Positions 1 through 8,241 of a stretch of 64,000 nt of DNA are shown here, piece by piece. A program made the translations under genes and the position numbers. Source of the DNA: an uncultured Candidatus Melainabacteria bacterium (lineage in GTDB: Bacteria > Cyanobacteriota > Vampirovibrionia > Gastranaerophilales > Gastranaerophilaceae); contig CAKUTX010000001.1 in NCBI GenBank assembly GCA_934692485.1, positions 1 to 64,000 of the forward strand, in the 5' to 3' direction. The first letter of the stretch is position 1. Each line of letters starts with the position of its first letter. Below the pieces are notes generated by a model, which searched no databases, was not told the origin of the DNA, and worked only from the letters and a program-made list of their open reading frames with translations.

Positions 1-305
1 AGTGCCACAGTCCCAGAACAAACATTCTGAACATATACAATTTTCAAGCTTTCTGGGCTTGCGGTAGTTCCTACCTTCCCTCTCCTCGAAAGATAATCAA
101 TCTTTCTCGTCGGCAGAGTGCCACAGTCCCAGAACAAACATTCTGAACATATACAATTTTCAAGCTTTCTGGGCTTGCGGTAGTTCCTACCTTACCTCTC
201 CTCGAAAGATAATCAATCTTTCTCGTCGGCAGAGTGCCACAGTCCAGAATATGCAATTTTCAACCTTCCGAGGTTTGCAGACAGTTCTATCCTCTCCCTC
301 TCGAA
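1..305. repeat. 116-bp tandem repeat, two full copies plus one degenerate copy
   Basis: Bases 1-116 and 117-232 are the same unit and differ at one position that I can see (C at 78, A at 194). A third, shortened and diverged copy runs from 233 to about 305. Each unit contains self-complementary parts: GAAAGAT (88-94) pairs with ATCTTTC (100-106), and CCCAGAA (12-18) can pair with TTCTGGG (52-58). The unit length is not a multiple of three, so it is not a repeated protein. It is richer in GC than the flanking DNA and lies just 3' of the leftward nucleotidyltransferase gene. The array probably continues beyond the left edge. I do not recognise the family. This repeat fills the gene-free stretch 1-346. 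Confidence 0.9.
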
Positions 306-346
306 GTTATCACTAACATATCATTAAATAACAAAAAAATCAAGAG

Positions 347-1366
347 TTAAATTTCTGCAAGTTTTTTGGTTATTATTTCATTTGCTCCAACTACCTGTGA
401 ACTTAAATCCGTCTTTATTACACAATTTGAAGCAATTACGCAGTCAGAAATATCTACACCATCCTCGATTTGTACGTTATCCCAAATTATACAATTCTCA
501 ATTCGGCAATCATCGCCTATAATGCAATTTTTACCTATTGTTGATTTCCCAACAAATTTGGTTGAGCAAGATACTAGAGTGTTTTGGTCACAAATATACT
601 GACCGCTATCTGTTTCTATTGCTCGAGCATGTCTAAACTTACACTTCCCATCAAATAAATCTTTTGTTGATTGAATATATTGTCCTATAGAGCCTATGTC
701 GCTCCAATATTCGTTCACCTCAAATGTATTTATAGCATGCTCGTTTAATAATTTTGGGAAAACATCTTTTGCAAAATCATAGAACGTGTTTTCAGGAATA
801 TAATCAAATATTTTATAATCAAAAATGTATATTCCTGTATTTATAAAATTAGACTTTGCACTCTCAATAGAAGGTTTTTCTTGAAATTCTGTAATAAATC
901 CATCATTGTCGGTTACAACAACTCCAAATTTTGGAACATCTTCCATTGCAATCGGCTTAATTCCAATAGTTGCAATTGCACCCGTTTTTTTATGAATTTC
1001 TATTCCTTTTTCCAAATCAGCATTTGTCAAACCATCTGCAGATAACACTAAAAAAGGAGTTCCTTTGTCAAAGAAAAACTGGCACTTTTTCACACCACCA
1101 GCAGTTCCTGATAGAGTTTCTTCCGTTATATAATTGAAGTTTATACCAAAATTATTATTTGTATAACGATTAATAATTTGATTGGCCAAATAGTACGTAT
1201 TGCAAATTACATCGCGTATTCCTATTTGAGCAAGCTTTTCAAACAAAATATCCATCACCGGTTTGTTTGCAATCGGCACCAACGGTTTTGGAACAGATTT
1301 AGTAAGCGGTTCAAGTCTTGAACCGACACCAGCTGCCATAATCATCGCTTTTATTTCATTACCCAT
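347..1366 (-). CDS. Sugar-1-phosphate nucleotidyltransferase (mannose-1-P guanylyltransferase-like)
   Basis: A 339-residue protein whose N-terminus is a classic nucleotidyltransferase fold. The activating loop GVGSRLEPLT with the following KPLVPI segment (about residues 14-31) binds the NTP, and DG in LVLSADG is the metal/sugar region near residue 110. The C-terminal third (from about residue 250) has the repeated short hexapeptide pattern of a left-handed beta-helix, as in GDP-mannose or glucose-1-phosphate pyrophosphorylase-like proteins. It should make an activated sugar (NDP-hexose) for surface glycans in the cytoplasm; the exact sugar cannot be read from the sequence. The flavoprotein gene upstream (1415-2965) lies 48 bp away on the same strand. 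A promoter sits in that gap, with its -10 box 7 nt before the ATG and no ribosome site, so this gene may be read from a leaderless mRNA. Confidence 0.85.
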   Translation of the reverse strand: MGNEIKAMIMAAGVGSRLEPLTKSVPKPLVPIANKPVMDILFEKLAQIGIRDVICNTYYLANQIINRYTNNNFGINFNYITEETLSGTAGGVKKCQFFFDKGTPFLVLSADGLTNADLEKGIEIHKKTGAIATIGIKPIAMEDVPKFGVVVTDNDGFITEFQEKPSIESAKSNFINTGIYIFDYKIFDYIPENTFYDFAKDVFPKLLNEHAINTFEVNEYWSDIGSIGQYIQSTKDLFDGKCKFRHARAIETDSGQYICDQNTLVSCSTKFVGKSTIGKNCIIGDDCRIENCIIWDNVQIEDGVDISDCVIASNCVIKTDLSSQVVGANEIITKKLAEI

Positions 1367-1373
1367 AATTTGG

Positions 1374-1402
1374 ATTATATATTAAAAAACAATTTATTGC
1401 AA
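1374..1402 (-). promoter_or_regulatory. Promoter of the nucleotidyltransferase gene, leaderless type
   Basis: Read leftward: -35 TTGCAA (1402-1397), 17-bp spacer, -10 TATAAT (1379-1374). The -10 box is followed by 7 nt and then the ATG at 1366, so transcription should begin at or next to the start codon. Confidence 0.6.
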
Positions 1403-1414
1403 ATTAGAAGAAAT

Positions 1415-2965
1415 TTATTTTGTTTCTTGATATTCTTGTTCAGTATTAACATCCCACAAAACATCTATAGGCAAGTTATTTTTTATAACATTTACAACTT
1501 CTATTCCACTTAAAATTGAATGGTCCATGTTGTTATATTTGTGCTGACCGTTTCTGCCGATACAATACAAATTTGTTATAGAATTCAAGTAACTCTTAAT
1601 TTTGTCAAAATCTTTGTATACTCCAAAATATGCTGGATAAGCTTTTTTCACGCGTATACATTTTGAATTAATAATATTTTCCTTATTTAGGACTCCGAGT
1701 TTTTTAAATTCACTAATTCCAAAATCTAAAAGTTCATCATCTTGTTTAGACCATAACTCATCATTTTCATTACAAAAATATTCAAGATTAATAAGCGTAT
1801 TATGTTCAAAATCTTTAACCGTATACGGAGAAAAGTTATTCATAATATGAATTCGGCCTGCTTTAATATTATCATCTTGCAAGTAAATCCAGCTATCAGG
1901 AGCAATATTATTAATTGTCGGAAATTTTGTATTATTAGGAAGATTTACGTCTTTCGCCAAATAACTTGCTAAGATATAATCTCTATATTGAAGATTTTCT
2001 GCGACATATTTCACATCATTCGGAACATTTTCCATCCCTGAGATAAGTTCTTTTATTGGCATTGATGAAATTATATAGTCGGCATTATAAATTTTTTCTT
2101 CATTCTGGCATGTTGCTGTTACGTTATAAATTTTACCGTCTTGTATTCCAAATTTAGTGACATTTGTATTAAATAAAATTTCTCCGCCATTTGAAGTGAT
2201 GGCATCTGCCATAATTTGCCACAACTGGCTGCAACCAAATTTTGGATAATAATATTCCTCAATTAAAGAAGTTTCTTTTTTATTTTTTGAAATCAATTTA
2301 AACGGAGATAGTAGTGCATTAATCAGGACTTTAGAAAGAGAAATCCCTTTAATTCGTTGTTCTCCCCACTCTTTTGAAATATTTGACGGATGAATTCCCC
2401 AAACTTTTTCTGTATATTTTTCGAAGAACATTTTGTAAAGAACTTTTCCAAATCGGTTTATCATAAAATCTTCCAAAGAATGTTCAGGGACTTTGTGTAT
2501 GCAAGATTTCAAGTAACTAAAACCAGCTTTAGTTGTCCTTTTTAGGCCTAAGTTAAGAATTGTTTCTACTTTTAAAGAAATTGGGTAATCAAAAAATTTG
2601 CCCAAATAAAAAATACGAGAAAATCTTTTTCGTTTAAGCATAACATTGTCAACATTTTCGGGATTTGGGCCTCCAGTTTTCAAAGTTGCATGACGGTTAA
2701 GAATTTTGTCATCAATCGCAGGAGATCCTTGTAGTGGCAAGAGTTTTTCCCACAGATTTATGATTTCCTGATTTTTAGAAAACAATCTGTGAGGCCCTAT
2801 ATCAGTGGCATTCCCGTTTTCTGTAATTGTTTTAGAAATTCCTCCAACAGAATTTGTTTTTTCAATAATAATTGGTTTAACATTTTCGGTTTCAGTAATA
2901 AGGTGATAAGCAGCACTAAGGCCAGCTGGTCCAGCACCAATAATAATCGCAATTTTATCTCTCAT
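1415..2965 (-). CDS. FAD/NAD(P)-binding oxidoreductase (amine oxidase / UDP-galactopyranose mutase-like)
   Basis: A 516-residue flavoprotein. The N-terminus carries the dinucleotide-binding motif GAGPAGLSAAY (about residues 11-21), followed by the acidic residue ending the second strand (IIIEK) and a GG doublet, the standard FAD-binding Rossmann start. A GRNGQHKYNNMDHS segment near the C-terminus resembles the closing FAD-contact motif of the amine oxidase/protoporphyrinogen oxidase superfamily. Members of this group next to sugar-nucleotide genes often act on polyprenyl- or nucleotide-linked sugars, so a role in surface glycan synthesis is plausible but inferred. The start has no strong ribosome-binding site; upstream is AT-rich sequence and then the divergent tRNA-Lys. 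The substrate is unknown. Confidence 0.75.
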   Translation of the reverse strand: MRDKIAIIIGAGPAGLSAAYHLITETENVKPIIIEKTNSVGGISKTITENGNATDIGPHRLFSKNQEIINLWEKLLPLQGSPAIDDKILNRHATLKTGGPNPENVDNVMLKRKRFSRIFYLGKFFDYPISLKVETILNLGLKRTTKAGFSYLKSCIHKVPEHSLEDFMINRFGKVLYKMFFEKYTEKVWGIHPSNISKEWGEQRIKGISLSKVLINALLSPFKLISKNKKETSLIEEYYYPKFGCSQLWQIMADAITSNGGEILFNTNVTKFGIQDGKIYNVTATCQNEEKIYNADYIISSMPIKELISGMENVPNDVKYVAENLQYRDYILASYLAKDVNLPNNTKFPTINNIAPDSWIYLQDDNIKAGRIHIMNNFSPYTVKDFEHNTLINLEYFCNENDELWSKQDDELLDFGISEFKKLGVLNKENIINSKCIRVKKAYPAYFGVYKDFDKIKSYLNSITNLYCIGRNGQHKYNNMDHSILSGIEVVNVIKNNLPIDVLWDVNTEQEYQETK

Positions 2966-3028
2966 AATCTCAATTAGCTCCTATATTGTCAGTTATAGAT
3001 TATACATAAAAAAAATAAATAGTAAAAG

Positions 3029-3057
3029 TTGACAATAAAAAACGATTTTGTTACAAT
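3029..3057 (+). promoter_or_regulatory. Promoter of tRNA-Lys
   Basis: Consensus -35 TTGACA (3029-3034), exact 17-bp spacer, -10 TACAAT (3052-3057). Predicted start is near 3064, nine bases before the mature tRNA. Confidence 0.75.
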
Positions 3058-3072
3058 CGGCATATATTTTAA

Positions 3073-3145
<73 letters not shown>

Positions 3146-3153
3146 AAATAATG

Positions 3154-3177
3154 AAGCTTCCGGAAGGAAGCTTTTTT
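3154..3177 (+). terminator. Rho-independent terminator of tRNA-Lys
   Basis: The 8-bp stem AAGCTTCC/GGAAGCTT (3154-3161 with 3166-3173) has a GGAA tetraloop and runs into six T. Confidence 0.85.
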
Positions 3178-3243
3178 ATTAGGTGGAGCAAATCCAAGAC
3201 AGGAGTAAAAAAGGGCGGAATGGAATTCCGCCCCTTTGCAATA

Positions 3244-4134
3244 TTAATAGTCGAACTTAAAATTATTATTCAAGAAGTGACCAAAACAACCACCGTAGCC
3301 CATCCAAGGATCTTTACAACCTTCAAAGCTTTTTTCTCTTCTTTCTTGTGCAGATTGTTGCTCACATTTCCTATAATCATAATTATATTTGGCATCAATT
3401 CTTCCTCTACACTCCGGACCAACCAATCTGTCATCAATTACTCCATCATAAAATAGACTCATATCCCACAAATCATAGCCGTTTTTATTAGGCCCTTTCT
3501 TTCCATTTACATCTACGAATATCCAAATTGGACCAGAAGTATATTCTATACGAATAATACTACCATCAGCTAAAACATATGTATTTGATTCATGATTAAA
3601 CATACCACCCAATAAAGAATTATCCCAATTTCTATATTCAGGTGTAAAGCAATTGTCATTGTCTTTGCCACTAGGATTACATTCTTGAACTACTTTTAAG
3701 TATTTAGTTGCAAAATCTCTGATAGAAGCTATGGCTTCAGGAGAACCTTCAGGAGAAAAAATGCCGGCCCCTCTATAATTATCAATAGCAAGAGGGGTAT
3801 TGCGCAAGTCATCTACTCCATAATCTGCCATATATTGTTTCACTGCTTGTGACATGGTTGAATAGAATTTTTGTGTTTGTGTCGCAAGAGCTTTCTTTTG
3901 GTAGTTTTGTATCAGGCTCGGCAACGTCATCGCCGCAACAACACCGATTATGCCAAGGGTGATTAAAACCTCCGCCAAAGTAAAGGCGACTTTGCCCCCT
4001 CTCCTTTGGTTATTTACTGCGCCTCGCGATAAATGGCACCGTTCGCAATCACATCGAAAACTGGACGTTTCCGCTGATTCTTGCTCACCTCTCGCTCCGC
4101 TCGTGCCTCTGCTCGGCTTGTCTGCGCCTCGCAT
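3244..4134 (-). CDS. Type IV prepilin-like protein with disrupted 5' end (possible G-tract phase switch)
   Basis: The open frame gives 296 residues. The prepilin signature FTLAEVLITLGIIGVVAAMTLP begins at residue 51, with Glu at mature position 5, a 20-residue hydrophobic helix and a Cys-containing globular tail; the residue before the cleavage site is Ala rather than Gly. Such proteins are held in the inner membrane and assembled into pili or pseudopili after peptidase cleavage. The ATG at 4134 has no ribosome site. The natural start is the ATG at 4298, preceded by GAGGAG, which encodes MKQDLRSALGGG and then stops after 15 residues. One added G (or two fewer) in the G10 tract at 4262-4271 would join it in frame to give a protein of 351 (or 350) residues with a roughly 105-residue leader. 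Most of that leader is encoded by a GC-rich repeat element, unlike the rest of the gene. Alternatives are a slipped or sequencing-error homopolymer, or a dead gene. Confidence 0.75.
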   Translation of the reverse strand: MRGADKPSRGTSGARGEQESAETSSFRCDCERCHLSRGAVNNQRRGGKVAFTLAEVLITLGIIGVVAAMTLPSLIQNYQKKALATQTQKFYSTMSQAVKQYMADYGVDDLRNTPLAIDNYRGAGIFSPEGSPEAIASIRDFATKYLKVVQECNPSGKDNDNCFTPEYRNWDNSLLGGMFNHESNTYVLADGSIIRIEYTSGPIWIFVDVNGKKGPNKNGYDLWDMSLFYDGVIDDRLVGPECRGRIDAKYNYDYRKCEQQSAQERREKSFEGCKDPWMGYGGCFGHFLNNNFKFDY

Positions 4135-4226
4135 TAAACGGCAACGTTCTTGGCCCCCTCTTCCTAACCCTCTCCCTCGAGGGGCGAGGGAACTAGTTTC
4201 GCCACTGCGGGCTACGTGCGTAGCGC
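4020..4226. repeat. GC-rich dispersed repeat element, copy 1 (inside the pilin leader)
   Basis: A block much richer in GC than its surroundings. Bases 4023-4115 align without gaps to 41538-41630, with about 70 of 93 positions the same by hand count. One end carries the self-complementary GCTACGTGCGTAGC (about 4211-4224), which is also present at 41677-41690. Within the copy, GCGCCTCGC...GGCACCGTTC (from about 4019) recurs as GCGCCTCGC...GGCAACGTTC (from about 4125), a 106-bp-spaced internal direct repeat. It is likely a small mobile or REP-like repeat that entered the 5' part of the pilin gene. Confidence 0.7.
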
Positions 4227-4250
4227 CTTCAAATTCACTATTGACGGGAG

Positions 4251-4298
4251 TTACGCGATTGCCCCCCCCCCGAGAGCGCTTCTTAAATCTTGTTTCAT
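4251..4298 (-). other. Upstream pilin start: 15-codon reading frame closed by the G-tract frame
   Basis: The ATG at 4298 has a good Shine-Dalgarno site (GAGGAG, 7 nt away) and encodes MKQDLRSALGGGAIA before a TAA at 4251-4253. It is the only well-placed start for the pilin reading frame downstream, but is one base out of frame with it because the G run is ten long. Confidence 0.7.
4262..4271 (-). repeat. Homopolymer of ten G in the pilin coding strand
   Basis: Ten consecutive C on the plus strand, nine codons after the pilin start. Runs of this length in an AT-rich genome are prone to slipped-strand mispairing and are the classic basis of on/off phase variation in other bacteria. Confidence 0.85.
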
Positions 4299-4445
4299 CT
4301 TAAATCTCCTCTTTCTTGACTATACATATTGAGTATAACAAATTTTTCAGGAAATTTCAATTGCTATACTTAAATTTTTACAAAGAATGTATGATGCCAT
4401 CTCAAGCTATTTTTTGTAAAATCAAGCTAAAAAGGAGAAATTTAT

Positions 4446-6170
4446 ATGCAAAAATTTGAACTTAATCTTTCGATAGAAGAACTTGAAAAACGCACAAACA
4501 AAGATTATCTTATTACTAAAAAAATGTTGAAGTGCGATGCCCCTGAATACTTAGCTTTGGCTGATGGGGATAAAGAAACTCTTAAACATCTCGTTAAAGC
4601 TGCTTATATTTTAGAAAAAATTAACATGCAAATAGATTGCCACCACAATTTGGAATTCAAAGCGTTCTTGGATGATGAAATAAAAAAAGGCAACAAACAG
4701 GCAGAATTAACTAAAATTTTATTTGATGCGCAAAAAGGCATGAATGCGATTGATACAATGTCAAATAAGATTAATTTAGCAAAAGGGATAAAAGAATTTC
4801 CTGGGAAAGGTGTTTATCCTGAAGACCTATCAAAAGAAGAATTTCATAAAATTTTAACCAAAATGGTTAATGAAGGAAAAATCGAAGAAGTAAAAAAAAT
4901 CTTGACTCAACGCTCTATAGTAGAACGTTCAGGAGATGAACTTGTTGGAATTGATTATATTGACAAGTTTAAAGATGATTTTTCTAAAATGGCAGATGAA
5001 ATTGACAAAGCTGCAGAAACTTCTACAAATGAAGATTTTACAGAATATCTTAAACTTCAATCAAAAGCCCTTAGAACAGCAGACCCTATGCTTGATGCTT
5101 ATGCTGATAAGAAATGGGCAACATTGCAAGACACACCTTTGGAATTCACTATAACTAGAGAAAATTATGAAGATGAAATGACTGGTTCTATTGTCGAAAA
5201 CAAAGAACTCTCAAACCTCTTAGAAAAACACGGGATAAAAGCTACACCAAAAGATTTTCTAGGCGGCAGAGTCGGAATTGTTAACAAAAAAGGAACAGAT
5301 GATTTGATGAAAATTAAAAAATATTTGCCGACACTAGCTAAGAACATGCCGTTTGCAGATGAATATGAACAAAACATTTCCCCTGATAAAGATACAAAGC
5401 AAACAATGGTAGATGTTGACTTAGTCGCTGTTTGTGGAGATGTTGGCGCATACAGAGGCGGAATTACTCTTGCTGAAAATCTTCCAAATGATGATAAATT
5501 ATCTCTTACAATAGGCGGTGGTAGAAGAAATGTTTATCATAGGCAAATAAGATTTATAAGCGATATGAAAAAACTTCAAGAAAGACTGGACGCAATTCTT
5601 GATAAAGAACAACATAAATATTATTTGGATGAGGCTGATCACTGGTTTACAATCGGACACGAAAACGCTCATTCCCTAGGGCCTAAAAAAGCTTGCGAAA
5701 CTCTTGGCAAATACAGAAATATTATAGAAGAAAACAAAGCAGACATGGGCTCTTTAGCTTTTGTTGATTTATTGACTGAACTTGGAATGTATACTAACGA
5801 GCAAAGAAAACAAATTATTGTAACCACTGTTACAGATAACTTTTTAAAATCAAAACCAACAATGAGCCAAGCCCATAGAGTTCGTACCGTAATGCAAAAC
5901 AAGTACTTTGCAGAACGTGGCGCTTACGATATTATTGATGGAAAAATACACGTCAATATCGACAAAGTTGTGCCTATTGCAAAAGAAATGTTATCTGAGA
6001 TTATTAGAATTCAAATTGATGGCAAATTTGAGAATGCTGAAAAATACGTTTTAGATAACTTTGTTTGGACCGATAATTTGGAATTTATTGCCCAAAAATT
6101 ACAAAAAATAAGTAAATCACTAAACGGTCGAACAGAAGCAGAACTCGCTGAAAAGTTATTAAACGAGTAA
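4446..6170 (+). CDS. M49-like zinc metallopeptidase (dipeptidyl-peptidase III family)
   Basis: A 574-residue protein with no signal peptide. HENAH at about 405-409 supplies two zinc ligands and the catalytic Glu, and EENKAD at about 428-433 matches the second zinc motif (EExxAD/E) of family M49, in the usual order and about 20 residues downstream. Classical dipeptidyl-peptidase III has an HExxxH motif with one extra residue; bacterial M49-like proteins with the short HExxH form exist. The N-terminal ~350 residues are the alpha/beta region that precedes the zinc domain in this family. Expected role: removal of dipeptides from short peptides in the cytoplasm. A clear AAGGAG site precedes the ATG. 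It stands alone, ends at a shared terminator, and faces the aminotransferase gene. Confidence 0.75.
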   Translation: MQKFELNLSIEELEKRTNKDYLITKKMLKCDAPEYLALADGDKETLKHLVKAAYILEKINMQIDCHHNLEFKAFLDDEIKKGNKQAELTKILFDAQKGMNAIDTMSNKINLAKGIKEFPGKGVYPEDLSKEEFHKILTKMVNEGKIEEVKKILTQRSIVERSGDELVGIDYIDKFKDDFSKMADEIDKAAETSTNEDFTEYLKLQSKALRTADPMLDAYADKKWATLQDTPLEFTITRENYEDEMTGSIVENKELSNLLEKHGIKATPKDFLGGRVGIVNKKGTDDLMKIKKYLPTLAKNMPFADEYEQNISPDKDTKQTMVDVDLVAVCGDVGAYRGGITLAENLPNDDKLSLTIGGGRRNVYHRQIRFISDMKKLQERLDAILDKEQHKYYLDEADHWFTIGHENAHSLGPKKACETLGKYRNIIEENKADMGSLAFVDLLTELGMYTNEQRKQIIVTTVTDNFLKSKPTMSQAHRVRTVMQNKYFAERGAYDIIDGKIHVNIDKVVPIAKEMLSEIIRIQIDGKFENAEKYVLDNFVWTDNLEFIAQKLQKISKSLNGRTEAELAEKLLNE

Positions 6171-6183
6171 ATTTTATCAAATT

Positions 6184-6219
6184 AAAAGAGCCCGAAATTT
6201 AATTTCAGGCTCTTTTTTT
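6184..6219. terminator. Bidirectional terminator between peptidase and aminotransferase
   Basis: AAAGAGCC (6185-6192) pairs with GGCTCTTT (6208-6215), with additional A/T pairing inside. It is followed by a T run on the plus strand and preceded by A residues for the minus strand, so it serves both convergent genes. Confidence 0.85.
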
Positions 6220-6231
6220 GTTTTTTATTTC

Positions 6232-7482
6232 TTATTCAAAAGTAAATCCATCAGCCTTAAATCTGTCGATTACTTCCTGCAATTGCTCATCTGAGCATAC
6301 ATACGAAAGTCTAAAAAATCCTTCTCCGTGCTCTCCAAAAGCGTTCCCTGGGACAAGAACAACTCCGGATTTTTTCAAAACATCTTCACAAAATTTGAAA
6401 GCAGAAGTGTATCTTTTAGGAATTGGCAACCACAAATAAAAAGTTGTATGAGGTACTGTTTTTTCATCAATATCCCAACCAAGCTCTTTGAAGCCTTTTA
6501 CCATTATTGCTTGCTTTCTTGCATACCCTCTATTTCCTTCTTCAATATATTTATCCCCTTCTTCAGAATTGAGGATTTCTGCACAAGCCTTTTGTAATGC
6601 TTTAAAAATACCGTTATCAATAGTAGATTTTCCTTTGCCAAATCTTTGAATAACTTCTTTATTTCCGCAAACCCAACCTAATCGCCAGCCTGTAACCGCA
6701 TAAGGTTTTGAAAAGCTATAAAATTCAATACCAACATCTTTCGCTCCATCAAGTTCGAATATACTGAATGGTTTTTCATCTTCTGCAAAATACAAATCCG
6801 CGTATGCAGCATCTGATACCAACAAAATGTCATATTTTTTACAAAAATCAATTACACTTTGTACATATTCTTTTGTTGTCGAAATACCCATCGGATTATT
6901 TGGGAAATTAATAAACAATGCTTTGATATTTTCTGCTTTATAACCATCTTTTATAATTTGATTGTATATCGCCTCAACATCAGGCTTATAATTATTTTCT
7001 ATAGTCAAAGGCATTGAATACGCTTTTGCTCCAGAACATTTGATAAACTGCAAATAAGAAGCATAACACGGATCTGGAACCATAATTACATCTTTTTCTA
7101 ATTCTTCATGTTTTGGTGTTGTGATAAATCTCACAAGATTTGCAATACCTTCTTTTGAGCCAACAAGTGAAAATATTTCTGTTTCCGAATCGAGTTCAAC
7201 ACCGAAGCGATTTTTCATTCTTGTAGAAATTGCTTTTCTAAGATATGATTCTCCTTTTGGAGTTGAATACATGTGAATTCCATCTTCATCTAATATCTCT
7301 TTAAGTCTGTCTATAAGAGCTTTTGGAGGGTTAGCAGTCGGAGCACCCATTGATAGTGATATTGGAGCCCTGTTTCTTGCTGTTAGCTCATCCTTTAATT
7401 TGGCTGTTTGCTCTTTTAGTTTAAACATTATATATGTATCTAAAGACATTACTTCTTCGTTAAATAATTTTTCTATATTCAT
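6232..7482 (-). CDS. PLP-dependent class I/II aminotransferase
   Basis: A 416-residue fold-type I aminotransferase. The internal aldimine lysine is K259 in SFSKPYAVTGWRLG, with the Arg two helical turns on. NFPNNPMG (about 192-199) is the PLP/substrate Asn loop, and SDAAYADL (about 223-230) holds the Asp that binds the pyridine nitrogen and the Tyr that touches the cofactor. The overall pattern is closest to aspartate/alanine or LL-diaminopimelate aminotransferases; the donor and acceptor cannot be settled by eye. It is the last gene of the mlaE-mlaF unit, 15 bp after mlaF, but has no obvious functional link to lipid transport. It ends at the shared terminator at 6184-6219. Confidence 0.85.
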   Translation of the reverse strand: MNIEKLFNEEVMSLDTYIMFKLKEQTAKLKDELTARNRAPISLSMGAPTANPPKALIDRLKEILDEDGIHMYSTPKGESYLRKAISTRMKNRFGVELDSETEIFSLVGSKEGIANLVRFITTPKHEELEKDVIMVPDPCYASYLQFIKCSGAKAYSMPLTIENNYKPDVEAIYNQIIKDGYKAENIKALFINFPNNPMGISTTKEYVQSVIDFCKKYDILLVSDAAYADLYFAEDEKPFSIFELDGAKDVGIEFYSFSKPYAVTGWRLGWVCGNKEVIQRFGKGKSTIDNGIFKALQKACAEILNSEEGDKYIEEGNRGYARKQAIMVKGFKELGWDIDEKTVPHTTFYLWLPIPKRYTSAFKFCEDVLKKSGVVLVPGNAFGEHGEGFFRLSYVCSDEQLQEVIDRFKADGFTFE

Positions 7483-7497
7483 AATTTCCCTCTATTT

Positions 7498-8223
7498 TTA
7501 ATTTTCAACTAATAAATGCATTGGTCCTTCTAAAGATGCCGTAACAAACTGTTTTGTATACGGAGTATCTTGCAGAAGCATTTCTTGTGGAGTGCCTTCA
7601 AAAACTATTTTACCATCATACAACATAATTACATGGCTCGCAGTCCTTTGTATTGTGGACATTTGGTGCGTAACAACGATTGATGAAGCTTGCGTTTCTT
7701 TTTTAAGTCTGACGATATAATCTTCTATCAAAGTTGAAGATATAGGGTCTAAGCCAGCTGTAGGCTCGTCATATAGTATTGTTTTAGGCTGTGTAACAAT
7801 TGCACGAGCAAAGCTAACTCTTTTTTGCATACCTCCAGACAATTCCGACGGATATTTATTTTCTATCCCCTTTAAGCCAACAAGCTCCAGTTTTTCAGCA
7901 ACAATATTTTTAATCTCTTTTTCAGTATATTTATTTCTTAAATCTTTTCTCTCGCGAAGCGCAAACGCAATGTTATCCGCAACAGTAAGAGAATCAAACA
8001 ACGCAGAGTATTGAAAAACCATTGCAATATCTCCATCAGAAGTTATTATATCTCCGCTATCTTGTTTCAAAAGTCCACAGATTAGTTTTAGAATAGTACT
8101 TTTTCCCGAGCCTGAAAAGCCGACTACTGCTAACGTTTCACCATCTGCAACCTTAAAAGAAACGTCATCTATAACCCGTCTTTCGTCAAATGTTTTTATT
8201 AAATTTTTAACTTCAATACTCAT
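7498..8223 (-). CDS. mlaF: ABC transporter ATPase, MlaF type (phospholipid/Mce transport)
   Basis: A 241-residue ATPase. Walker A GFSGSGKS is at 35-42, the signature LSGGMQKRVSFARA near 138-151 is of the kind seen in Mla/Mce ATPases, and Walker B ILYDEPTAGLDP is followed by the H-loop VVTHQM. With the permease encoded 18 bp upstream it should form the inner-membrane engine that moves lipids between the membranes of a two-membrane cell. The MlaD/Mce substrate-binding subunit that normally accompanies the pair is not in this window. Cytoplasmic, membrane-associated; probably co-transcribed from the promoter before mlaE. Confidence 0.88.
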   Translation of the reverse strand: MSIEVKNLIKTFDERRVIDDVSFKVADGETLAVVGFSGSGKSTILKLICGLLKQDSGDIITSDGDIAMVFQYSALFDSLTVADNIAFALRERKDLRNKYTEKEIKNIVAEKLELVGLKGIENKYPSELSGGMQKRVSFARAIVTQPKTILYDEPTAGLDPISSTLIEDYIVRLKKETQASSIVVTHQMSTIQRTASHVIMLYDGKIVFEGTPQEMLLQDTPYTKQFVTASLEGPMHLLVEN

Positions 8224-8241
8224 TGTTTTTATTTTACCTCT

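Noticed and set aside
71..256. 61-codon frame on the minus strand across the tandem repeat
   Set aside because: It crosses repeat copies of a length that is not a multiple of three and has no ribosome site; it is chance coding.
1..305. Possible CRISPR array
   Set aside because: The unit is 116 bp with nothing unique between copies, so there are no spacers; no cas genes are in the window.
3950..4303. 117-codon plus-strand frame over the GC-rich element
   Set aside because: An open frame on the antisense of the repeat element; Pro/Arg-rich as expected from its composition, with no start signals.
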